From NCBI GenBank assembly GCA_031263195.1, contig JAISGD010000001.1, forward strand, positions 1 through 64,000: DNA of 64,000 nucleotides, given 5' to 3'. A program made the position numbers and the translations under genes. Source of the DNA: Campylobacteraceae bacterium. GTDB taxonomy: Bacteria > Campylobacterota > Campylobacteria > Campylobacterales > Campylobacteraceae. Below the pieces are notes generated by a model. That model saw nothing but the letters and a program-made list of their open reading frames with translations. It was not told the DNA's origin and searched no databases. This document shows, in pieces, positions 20,651 to 28,471 of this stretch (positions are counted from its first letter, which is position 1; each line of letters opens with the position of its first letter).

Positions 20651-20832
20651 GATAGATGAGAATCAAGAAACGTTTAATTAAATATATTTAAGAAAAAAAT
20701 GGCGAGCAGTATTAATTTTCATATTAATACAAGTTTACAAAAATGGATTTTACTTTCCACTGGAATGATGAGGAAGAGCGATTAAATGTTTTTGTTTATC
20801 ATATCTTTTTAGCACTGTCCGTATGCGAACGC

Positions 20833-21558
20833 CTAAAAAAACTTAAATCCTTCTCCAAGATAATATGTTCTTACAGCCCTATTTTGCGCCACTTCTTCGC
20901 TTGTTCCGCTGGCGAGCAGCGAACCGTCTTTTATGACGTAAGCCCTGTCGCAAATGGATAGAGTTTCACGCACATTGTGATCTGTGATAAGAATGCCGAT
21001 ATTTAATTTTGTCAAATCTTTAACTATATTTTGTATGTCGCTTACCGCTATAGGATCAACTCCTGCAAACGGTTCGTCTAAAAGCAAAAATTTAGGCATA
21101 ATGGCGAGCGAGCGAGCTATTTCGCATCGTCTGCGCTCTCCGCCGCTAAGACTCACACCCTTTCTTTGACGCACAGGTTGAATGTTCAAAAGGTCTAAAA
21201 GTTCCTCAACCCTATTCTCTTGTTCCTCTTTGGTTTTACATACTATTTCGGCGGCTAAAGCCAGATTTTCCTCCACGTTCAAATCTTTGAAAATACTTGA
21301 TTCTTGCGGCAAGTAGCCGATACCAAGTTTCGCCCTCTCATGAAGCGGTTTTGTTGATATTTTTATATCGTCAAGATATATGTCACCTTTTGTGGGAGAA
21401 ATAAGTCCGCAAATCATATAAAAAGTCGTTGTTTTTCCCGCCCCGTTTGGTCCTAAAAGTCCTACAATCTCACCGCTTTTTACTTCAAGAGAGATGTCGT
21501 GTATTATTTGCGTTTTTTTTATGATTTTAGCCAGTTTTTGTACCGATAATTTATGCAT
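20833..21558 (-). CDS. lptB: LPS export ABC transporter ATP-binding protein
   Basis: GLLGPNGAGKTTTFYMICGLI, LSGGERRRCEIARSLA, ITDHNVRETLSICDRAYVI. Confidence 0.93.
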   Translation of the reverse strand: MHKLSVQKLAKIIKKTQIIHDISLEVKSGEIVGLLGPNGAGKTTTFYMICGLISPTKGDIYLDDIKISTKPLHERAKLGIGYLPQESSIFKDLNVEENLALAAEIVCKTKEEQENRVEELLDLLNIQPVRQRKGVSLSGGERRRCEIARSLAIMPKFLLLDEPFAGVDPIAVSDIQNIVKDLTKLNIGILITDHNVRETLSICDRAYVIKDGSLLASGTSEEVAQNRAVRTYYLGEGFKFF

Positions 21559-21976
21559 TATATACCTTATATACCCTTTTATCAGGCGTTAATAATACTA
21601 TTTCAACGACAATATACGGTAACGCGTATCTTTTTAATACAGCTTCAAGTTCCTCGTCGCCCCACTCTACGAAGTGATATCCATTTTGCTGCAAATTTTC
21701 CAAAAGTCCGTTTTCCATAATGCCGCGAACTCCTTTTTGATATATATCATAATGAAAAAAATCCGACGAATATCTATTCATCACAGAAAAAGTCGGACTG
21801 GAGACAAGCTCTTTTTTTATTCCGTAAAGAGTTGCCATATACTTTACAAGCGTCGTTTTACCGGACGCCAAATCGCCTCTTAACAAAACTATTCCGCCGT
21901 TTGACAAAAGCTTAGCTATAGCGTTGGCTACTGTGGTTATCTGACTTTTTTTTAATTCAAATATTTGTTCTGTCAT
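21551..21976 (-). CDS. tsaE: tRNA t6A biosynthesis ATPase TsaE
   Basis: LLRGDLASGKTTLVKYMA, SSPTFSVMNRY, HYDIYQ, FVEWGDE. Confidence 0.9.
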   Translation of the reverse strand: MTEQIFELKKSQITTVANAIAKLLSNGGIVLLRGDLASGKTTLVKYMATLYGIKKELVSSPTFSVMNRYSSDFFHYDIYQKGVRGIMENGLLENLQQNGYHFVEWGDEELEAVLKRYALPYIVVEIVLLTPDKRVYKVYNA

Positions 21977-22011
21977 AAAATGCTTTTATTTGTAAAGCTT
22001 ACATGTAAAGG

Positions 22012-22995
22012 CTAAAACATATGTGAAAACTTGATAATTTCATCAAGTTTATCTTTAGCTTTGCCGCTTTCAATTGCCATTCTCGCCATTTCAAGTCCCT
22101 CTTGCACGTCTCTTGCTTTATCGTCCAAAATAAGCGTAAAAGCCGTATTTATAAGCACTATGTCTCTTTTTGCGCCTTTTTCTTTATTTGTCAGAGTATC
22201 AAGAGCTATTTTAGCGTTTTGCGAAGCGTCTCCACCAACAACTTCTTGTTTTTCTGAAATTTTTATGCCGTATTTTTGCGGATCTATCTCAAACTCAACA
22301 ACTTTGCCGTCTTTTAGCATAGCGGCTTTTGTAACGGAACTTACGCTTATCTCGTCCATACCGTCGTTTGAGCTTACGACAAGAGTTGAGATATTATTTA
22401 AAAGTTTCGCCGCATTTGCCATTTTGATATTAAAACTAGGATTTAAAACACCTATCAATCCTTTTTTAGCGCCTGCAGGATTGCACAAAGGTCCTATGAT
22501 ATTAAAAATCGTAGGGTGTGGAATACTTCTTCTAATCGGCATAATATACGACATAGCGGGATGATGGTTTACGGCGAACATAAATGTAAAATTCGTATCC
22601 TCAAGCATTTTAATCTGTCCCTCTTTTGGAATGCTTAAGTTTATGCCAACAGCCTCTAACATATCAGCACTTCCGGAATTGCTTGTTATGGCTCTGTTTC
22701 CGTGTTTTGCCACATAACAGCCAAGCGAAGCCAAAATAATAGCGGCAGTGCTCGAGATATTGATACTTTTGCTTTTGTCTCCGCCTGTGCCTACGATGTC
22801 TATTATCTTACTTTGGAGCTCAAAAGGAACAGAAAGTCTTATGGAGTGGCTTCTCATAACGGTAGCGGCGGCGGCTATCTCCTCTTCGTTTTCGCCGTTT
22901 TCATAAAGCGTTGTCAAAAGCGACCTCGCCTCCCACTCGCTTAGTTCATTTTGAAAGAGCGCGGCAAACGCTTTTTTAGCTTCCAAAAAATTCAT
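22012..22995 (-). CDS. trpD: Anthranilate phosphoribosyltransferase
   Basis: IVGTGGDKSKSINISSTAAIILA, KHGNRAITSNSGSADMLEA, HHPAMSYIMPIRR. Confidence 0.93.
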   Translation of the reverse strand: MNFLEAKKAFAALFQNELSEWEARSLLTTLYENGENEEEIAAAATVMRSHSIRLSVPFELQSKIIDIVGTGGDKSKSINISSTAAIILASLGCYVAKHGNRAITSNSGSADMLEAVGINLSIPKEGQIKMLEDTNFTFMFAVNHHPAMSYIMPIRRSIPHPTIFNIIGPLCNPAGAKKGLIGVLNPSFNIKMANAAKLLNNISTLVVSSNDGMDEISVSSVTKAAMLKDGKVVEFEIDPQKYGIKISEKQEVVGGDASQNAKIALDTLTNKEKGAKRDIVLINTAFTLILDDKARDVQEGLEMARMAIESGKAKDKLDEIIKFSHMF

Positions 22996-23240
22996 ATTAT
23001 TTCCTTTACGTAGCTGTTTTGTTCCGTTTTTGAGATAGTTTTTGTATTTGGTATTTGCAAAACTTCATACTTTACGCTATGTTGCAAATAAGCGATTGTT
23101 ATGATATCGCCAACTTGCACATTTTTTGACGGTTTCACGACTTTGTCATTAATACTCACGACGCCGTTTTTACACATATCTTCCGCTATCGCACGGCGTT
23201 TAGTGATATTGACACAATTTAGGTATTTGTCTATTCTCAT
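22992..23240 (-). CDS. S4-domain RNA-binding protein
   Basis: 82 aa; MRIDKYLNCVNITKRRAIAEDMCKNGVVSINDKVVKPSKNVQVGD. Confidence 0.85.
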   Translation of the reverse strand: MRIDKYLNCVNITKRRAIAEDMCKNGVVSINDKVVKPSKNVQVGDIITIAYLQHSVKYEVLQIPNTKTISKTEQNSYVKEII

Positions 23241-23350
23241 TGCGTAATTGTAATAAAAAATGTTTAAATTAGGCTGTTTTGTAGAGCTTTTTAATCTTTA
23301 ATTTGACAATTTTAGCTATCATTCTATAAAAAATTTAATTAGGAGTGAAT

Positions 23351-23764
23351 ATGTCTTTTTGTCCCATTGGCGCGAACGCTAACAGCGCGCATATAGGAAA
23401 ATTGATTTTGAGAGTTTTGGTTGGCGGACTTATGTTTTTGCATGGCATAAACAAGATAACGCACGGAGTTACTTTTATAAAAGGGTTGCTATCGTCCTCT
23501 ATTTTCCCAGAGTTTTTAGCGTACGGCGTATATATCGGCGAAGTTTTGGCGCCGATACTGCTAATAATTGGCTTTAAAACGAGGCTCGCCGCATTAATAC
23601 TTGCGATTAATATGATATTTGTAATATTGTTGTCGCATACTTCCGGCATATTTTCTTTAACCCAACATGGCGGACTTGCGATGGAGAGCGTTTATTTTTA
23701 TCTGTTTAGCTCTGTAGCAATTTTCTTTTTGGGCGGCGGTAAATATTCTGTAGATAGAAATTAA
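23351..23764 (+). CDS. DoxX-family membrane protein
   Basis: GKLILRVLVGGLMFLHGINKITHG; TM segments; ATG at 23351 with AGGAG upstream. Confidence 0.85.
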   Translation: MSFCPIGANANSAHIGKLILRVLVGGLMFLHGINKITHGVTFIKGLLSSSIFPEFLAYGVYIGEVLAPILLIIGFKTRLAALILAINMIFVILLSHTSGIFSLTQHGGLAMESVYFYLFSSVAIFFLGGGKYSVDRN

Positions 23765-23809
23765 AAAGCCAAAAACAAAATTTACGATATTTTTTAGAAG
23801 GAATTTATT

Positions 23810-24181
23810 TTGAAAATAAGAATATATTATGAAGACACGGATGCCGGCGGAGTTGTATATCATACAAATTATATCAAATATTGCGAACGTACAAGAAGTC
23901 AAATGTTTTACGACGACGGTAAAAAACTTGGCGAAGATAATTGTCATTTTGTTGTCAAAAAAATAGACGCGGAGTATTTCAAACCTGCATATTTAGGAGA
24001 TTTAATAGAGGTTAAAACGGAAATTTTAGAGCTAAAAGGCACTTGCGTCAATGTTTTGCATACGATATATAGAGGTGAAGAGAAGCTTTTTAGCGCGAAA
24101 ATCTTGATAGTTTTTGTGAACGACTTTAAGCCCACAAGATTGCCGAACGATATAAGAGAGTTTTTTTTGAAAAAGATGTAA
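23810..24181 (+). CDS. ybgC: YbgC-family acyl-CoA thioesterase
   Basis: IYYEDTDAGGVVYHTNYIKYCERTRSQ signature; TTG start with AGAAGGA upstream. Confidence 0.9.
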   Translation: MKIRIYYEDTDAGGVVYHTNYIKYCERTRSQMFYDDGKKLGEDNCHFVVKKIDAEYFKPAYLGDLIEVKTEILELKGTCVNVLHTIYRGEEKLFSAKILIVFVNDFKPTRLPNDIREFFLKKM

Positions 24182-24354
24182 AAATTTTGTGCAAAAACTC
24201 TTTACATACAACATATTTATATTTGTATACCTAAAATATATTTTGCAAAATATAAGAGCAAGCGTGAGTTGTTATACAGTTACACATGCAAGCATTTTAT
24301 GAAATATTATATATTATTCTGCTTGTTAGCCTCATCATGCGTGCAATAGACAAG

Positions 24355-25038
24355 TTAGGCGTTTGAAATTTCATTTTTCTTATAAACAGTTTCCTTTATA
24401 CTTAAACTTATTTGTAGTAAAAATTTTATCATAACACTTGTCAATTCCAAAATATACCGCAATTCTTCTTTTGGAACAGCATCATTGTGTTTAACATGAT
24501 TATTCTGATATTTGTTCATATAATCTATCAATATAATGAACATGTTTATAACTTCATGTGATGTGTTTTTATCTTTAAGAAAAGTACCTAATGCTGAAAC
24601 ATTATTTTCAAGACTTTTTTTGTTCTCTAAAACTGCTTGCACAAGCAATTCGAACGAGAGACGAATATCATCAAGAATATTTCGTGCAAATTCAACGCGT
24701 TCATATTTTGCTAATGCGCTCTGATATTGGGCAAGTGCTGAAGGATATTTTGTTAACAATTGTTCAATATCTGATATTAGTTCTTTCTCAACCGGATTGT
24801 AGTTTTCCGAAATGTAACGAATAAGGCAGCCATGTAAAGCTTTTGAGTTTCTTAGAAGGAGTCCACTATATTGTTTAATTTCCTCGAATAAACTATCAAT
24901 TTGTTGTATGTCCATAGCATAAACAGCGGATATTACAGCCCAAATATCATATAAATCAGAATCATTGCAGCTGTGGATAGCCTTTTCAAGTTTATTTGCA
25001 TAACTTGCCATCATCATATATTGCTTTGTATTTAGCAT
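24355..25038 (-). CDS. Hypothetical all-alpha protein (possible HEPN/Abi-like)
   Basis: 227 aa, helix-rich; C-terminal LLVQAVLENKKSLENNVSALGTFLKDKNTSHEVINMFIILIDYMNKYQNNHVKHNDAVPKEELRYILELTSVMIKFL. Confidence 0.6.
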   Translation of the reverse strand: MLNTKQYMMMASYANKLEKAIHSCNDSDLYDIWAVISAVYAMDIQQIDSLFEEIKQYSGLLLRNSKALHGCLIRYISENYNPVEKELISDIEQLLTKYPSALAQYQSALAKYERVEFARNILDDIRLSFELLVQAVLENKKSLENNVSALGTFLKDKNTSHEVINMFIILIDYMNKYQNNHVKHNDAVPKEELRYILELTSVMIKFLLQISLSIKETVYKKNEISNA

Positions 25039-25131
25039 TACAGTCCCTCCAATTCGGCTGTTTAATAGGTATAGATAAAATAGACAGTAATGGATAACTT
25101 ACTGCCTTTTTCTATAGTAACCACGAAGTCG

Positions 25132-25313
25132 TCATTTAACAGTCTTGCTTATGTTGTCAAAAACTTGCATAGAGATTTTTAAGTGTCAAAGTTTGCCGAT
25201 TTTATACATTGGAATTTCACCTTTTTTAATCTATAGCCACATTGTGCTTTATGGGCTTAAAGATGTTTTGACAACTCATCTAGACTTAACCATTTTGCAT
25301 TTTCAGCTTCCAC
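25132..25313 (-). pseudogene. Degraded excisionase-type (MerR-like) HTH DNA-binding protein
   Basis: Minus-strand frame 1: VEAENAKWLSLDELSKHL*AHKAQCGYRLKK; after a frameshift: GEIPMYKIGKL*HLKISMQVFDN. Matches the family pattern WLSLEELSKHLGVSKDTIYRLIKKGEIPMYKIGKLWxFKxSEVDEW, with stops and a shift. Confidence 0.65.
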
Positions 25314-25598
25314 AAAAGTGAATCATTTTTTAAGGATATATAACTAATAATTTTACAGAGCATATCACAATTTCGGCAAAATTTCAAGATGTAATTTGGT
25401 TTTTGCAGAATAAAAATGTTTGCAACTGGTCACGGGTCAAATATAAATGTTTCTTAACTTTTTATGCAAACAAAAATAGCTATATTTGGGGCAACAAAGT
25501 TTGAGTATTGTTTTTGCATATCAAGTATATAAATATTTAAAAAGCTACTCGTAAACGCCTTACATGTAAAGGCTAAAAACTTAAAAAACATTAAGATT

Positions 25599-25630
25599 GG
25601 ACGCAAAGTAAAGTTTACTGCTTTGCGTCC
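25599..25630. terminator. Strong hairpin, probable terminator of the PPOX gene
   Basis: GGACGCAAAG (25599-25608) / CTTTGCGTCC (25621-25630), inner TAAA/TTTA; T-rich tract follows in the minus direction. Confidence 0.6.
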
Positions 25631-25646
25631 TTAAAGTTATAATAAA

Positions 25647-26066
25647 TTATAACTCCACGCTTAAAGCTTTATCCGGTCCGACAAGTACCGTTGCCGTTGT
25701 AAAATGAACCTCGTATAAATTCATCTCATTTCCGTTCTGTTCAATATTTTCTTTATACCACGGCATTTTGGCGATAAACATATCAGCCGCGTCAAAAACG
25801 CTTTTTTTGCTTTTAGTAACGGTAGCGTAGTGTACTCTAATGTGCGCCAGTCCTTTTGTTGGAATGGTAGTAAACGCCACGTTACTGTTTTTTAAAAACT
25901 CTGCTTCTTTCGGATCGCCTTTTGTGGAAACAAAGTAGAGTACCTTTTTGGAAGCCTCGAAAACAAAATTTACTATCCTCACATTAGGAGTATTGTCAAC
26001 TGCGGACGCAAGCGCTATTCGCTCCGCCTTTTCCATTATTTTTTCAAACTCTTTTTGACCGTTCAT
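25647..26066 (-). CDS. Pyridoxamine 5'-phosphate oxidase-family protein
   Basis: 139 aa; LASAVDNTPNVRIVNFVFEASKKVLYFVSTKGDPKEAEFLKNSNVAF. Confidence 0.8.
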   Translation of the reverse strand: MNGQKEFEKIMEKAERIALASAVDNTPNVRIVNFVFEASKKVLYFVSTKGDPKEAEFLKNSNVAFTTIPTKGLAHIRVHYATVTKSKKSVFDAADMFIAKMPWYKENIEQNGNEMNLYEVHFTTATVLVGPDKALSVEL

Positions 26067-26091
26067 TTTTTTATACCTTTGTTTAAATTAA

Positions 26092-26535
26092 TTAAGTCAG
26101 TTTGTGAAGAAAATCTCGAAATATCTTTTCGTCATCCAATAAAACGCCGAAAAAATCATCGTCAATTTTCTCTACAATAGGAAGCGCTAATCGTATGGCT
26201 TCCTGCCCTTTTTCCAAAAGCTTGATAGCGTTCGCTCTTGTGTCTTTCGGATTTGCGGTTCGCGCCAAATATCCGTTAATTTCCAATCCTCTTATGATTT
26301 GCGACACAGACATCACATCCATATCCGCCATTTTCGCGATACTTGCTTGCGATACAAATTTCTCCGACTGTCCCAAAAAGTTTAGTACGGTCATAACGAC
26401 AAATTGCGGATGCGTTATGCCTATTTTTCGCAATTCATTTTTGATGGTAGTATGCCACTTATTGTACACGCGGATAAAAATCAAACCCGTAGAAGCATCC
26501 GAATTTTTTTTGAAGCGGTTAGATGGAAATTCCAT
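26092..26535 (-). CDS. MarR-family transcriptional regulator
   Basis: SQASIAKMADMDVMSVSQIIRGLEINGYLARTANPKDTRANAIKLLEKGQE winged helix with DxRA wing. Confidence 0.85.
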   Translation of the reverse strand: MEFPSNRFKKNSDASTGLIFIRVYNKWHTTIKNELRKIGITHPQFVVMTVLNFLGQSEKFVSQASIAKMADMDVMSVSQIIRGLEINGYLARTANPKDTRANAIKLLEKGQEAIRLALPIVEKIDDDFFGVLLDDEKIFRDFLHKLT

Positions 26536-26612
26536 TACTTTTTAACCTTCTGTTTGATTTTTAAAACCGTGATATAAACGGTGTTTACCGCAACTTTACA
26601 TTGAAACCTCAT
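26535..26612 (-). CDS. Putative 25-aa leader peptide / uORF coupled to marR
   Basis: MRFQCKVAVNTVYITVLKIKQKVKK*; AAGGAG 7 nt upstream of ATG; TAATG stop/start overlap with the marR ATG (26533-26535). Confidence 0.55.
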   Translation of the reverse strand: MRFQCKVAVNTVYITVLKIKQKVKK

Positions 26613-26640
26613 ATGATTACTCCTTAAGATAAGTATATTT

Positions 26641-26684
26641 ATAATAAGTACACTTATTATATAGCAAGCAATCTCTTTTGTCAA
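26641..26684 (-). promoter_or_regulatory. Consensus sigma70 promoter with overlapping palindromic operator
   Basis: Minus strand TTGACA-17 nt-TATAAT (-35 at 26679-26684, -10 at 26656-26661); palindrome ATAATAAGT-GT-ACTTATTAT (26641-26660) overlaps the -10. Confidence 0.75.
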
Positions 26685-26965
26685 GCTTTTTTGTAGTTTC
26701 AAGCCTTACATGTAGACAAATTACATATAAATTTATAAGTAAAATACTCTACATGTAAGATATTTTGAGAAATATACACTGTAAAAATTAGAAAAGCTTT
26801 AATCGTTACATATAAGAATTAAAACGCGTTTACGGAGCAAATATTTAGTTACAAAATGATGTTTTTGAGGTTTTATATGTATAAGTAATGTTGCCAAAAG
26901 AGAGGAGGTTTAGTCCTTTCTTTCGAATATATCGGTTTAAAAGAGATACAAAAGGGTATGATTTT

Positions 26966-27238
26966 TTATTCGGTCTCACATTTGGGTTTGAAATTTTTAG
27001 GATATATTATCTCATTTTTACTGTTTTTTATTACTTTTTTACTACAAATCGTGTCTGTATATACTACTTTTTCTCCATTTTCATTAATATAAAATAGATT
27101 ACCGCCTTTGCCTACAAGCGCCAAATCTCCTTCAAAACCATGAAAAAGATGGTCAAATTCAGGCTCTATGACTATTCCTCCTTTTAAATTTATAAAGCCT
27201 GTTTTCAAATTTTGAGTTATCTGCGCCAAACATTGCAA
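26966..27238 (-). pseudogene. Truncated WG-repeat protein fragment
   Basis: GFINLKGGIVIEPEFDHLFHGFEGDLALVGKGGNLFYINENGEKVV; only about 1.5 WG repeats, no clear start/SD. Confidence 0.45.
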
Positions 27239-27296
27239 TAAAATCGTTTTCCGTCACAGTATTATTAGTTGAATATCAGCAACAGTCAGATTATCT

Positions 27297-27322
27297 GAAG
27301 TGTTTGAAAATCCGAAAACAAA
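27297..27322 (+). repeat. Left copy of a 26-bp direct repeat flanking the PLA2 module
   Basis: GAAGTGTTTGAAAATCCGAAAACAAA; 25/26 identical to 30614-30639. Confidence 0.8.
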
Positions 27323-27324
27323 AA

Positions 27325-27339
27325 CGATAATAATTATCA
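27325..27339. promoter_or_regulatory. Candidate Fur box
   Basis: CGATAATAATTATCA, one mismatch from 7-1-7 TGATAATNATTATCA; about 57 bp upstream of the ATG at 27396. Confidence 0.6.
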
Positions 27340-27395
27340 ATTTATTTTAATAATTTATATGCTAAGATTCAAAAATATTTTATAAGAGGAATAAA

Positions 27396-28451
27396 ATGAA
27401 ATCCATAAATACACAAAAAAATTGCAATAAAGAACTGCTTATCATAAATAACAATGTTGCAGCATTCACAAAAACAAAAATTCTATTCATTTTTTTAATT
27501 ATGTTTAGCTTTTTTCAAAAAGGTATAGCGACGGATTTTATAGAGACTGTTTATAAAACGGGAATAATGGATAAAATAGTATTCAATTATTCCATATCTC
27601 CTGAGGGCACAAAGATACTGTTTGAAACAAATAAGTTATTAGATGGGCTTAGATTGCTGGATTTAAAAAGCGGAGAGATAAGCAAGATACAAGAAGAAAA
27701 GGGAAGGAGTTGGACACAAACCAATTGGTCAAGAGACGGAACAAAAGTAGTTGCTATTTCAATTGTTATAAGTAACAATGGTTATATGGATGGTTATATG
27801 ATTGACGAACAGGATGTGATTATTTTAGATACAAAAGATTGGAGTTATCGTTATTTAAACATTCCTCAAGGAGTAAATCGTGCTCCTGTTTTTTCTACCG
27901 ATGGGAAAATGCTCTACTACTTTAGAGGCATTCCAAGAGAGAGTGGGGAAACGCCTGCGAGTAAATATGACCTATATTCTTATGATTTAACTGCAAATGA
28001 AGAGACAAAATTAACAGATTATGAAATGTATCAAGTAAATCGTATATATGACGATGGCGATGAGATACTACTTTCAGTGTATGATTCCAGACTGCCCAAT
28101 TTTAAACCAAAAGGACGTATGTTTAATCAAATAAGTCTGTATGCTGTGAATAAATCGACGCTTAAACTTCGCATGTTGAGCTTTGACCAAAACAGCGGTT
28201 TTTTTGAAATCTACTTTGATGATAAAGATATGGATGGCAATATCTATTTTAGAACAAACAGAGAGGGTAAGGGCGGTTGTTTTATACGCTTTATCTACAG
28301 GTGCGACAGTAATGGGAATAACTGCGAAAATATACGAAGCGGATCAATGCAAAACCTTGTAGGAATTCCTTTTAACAAAAAAGAGATTTTTATCAGCGAT
28401 ACTGTAGACAATGAGATAATTTTTAGAAAGTTAGTTGAGACGGACGATTAA
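27396..28451 (+). CDS. Exported TolB/WD40-like beta-propeller protein
   Basis: 351 aa; SD AAGAGGA; hydrophobic signal FLIMFSFFQKGIA; repeated blades (SPEGTKILFETNKLLDGLRLLDLKSGEI, SRDGTKVVAIS, STDGKMLYYF). Confidence 0.65.
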   Translation: MKSINTQKNCNKELLIINNNVAAFTKTKILFIFLIMFSFFQKGIATDFIETVYKTGIMDKIVFNYSISPEGTKILFETNKLLDGLRLLDLKSGEISKIQEEKGRSWTQTNWSRDGTKVVAISIVISNNGYMDGYMIDEQDVIILDTKDWSYRYLNIPQGVNRAPVFSTDGKMLYYFRGIPRESGETPASKYDLYSYDLTANEETKLTDYEMYQVNRIYDDGDEILLSVYDSRLPNFKPKGRMFNQISLYAVNKSTLKLRMLSFDQNSGFFEIYFDDKDMDGNIYFRTNREGKGGCFIRFIYRCDSNGNNCENIRSGSMQNLVGIPFNKKEIFISDTVDNEIIFRKLVETDD

Positions 28452-28471
28452 AAATTTTACAGGAGACAACT

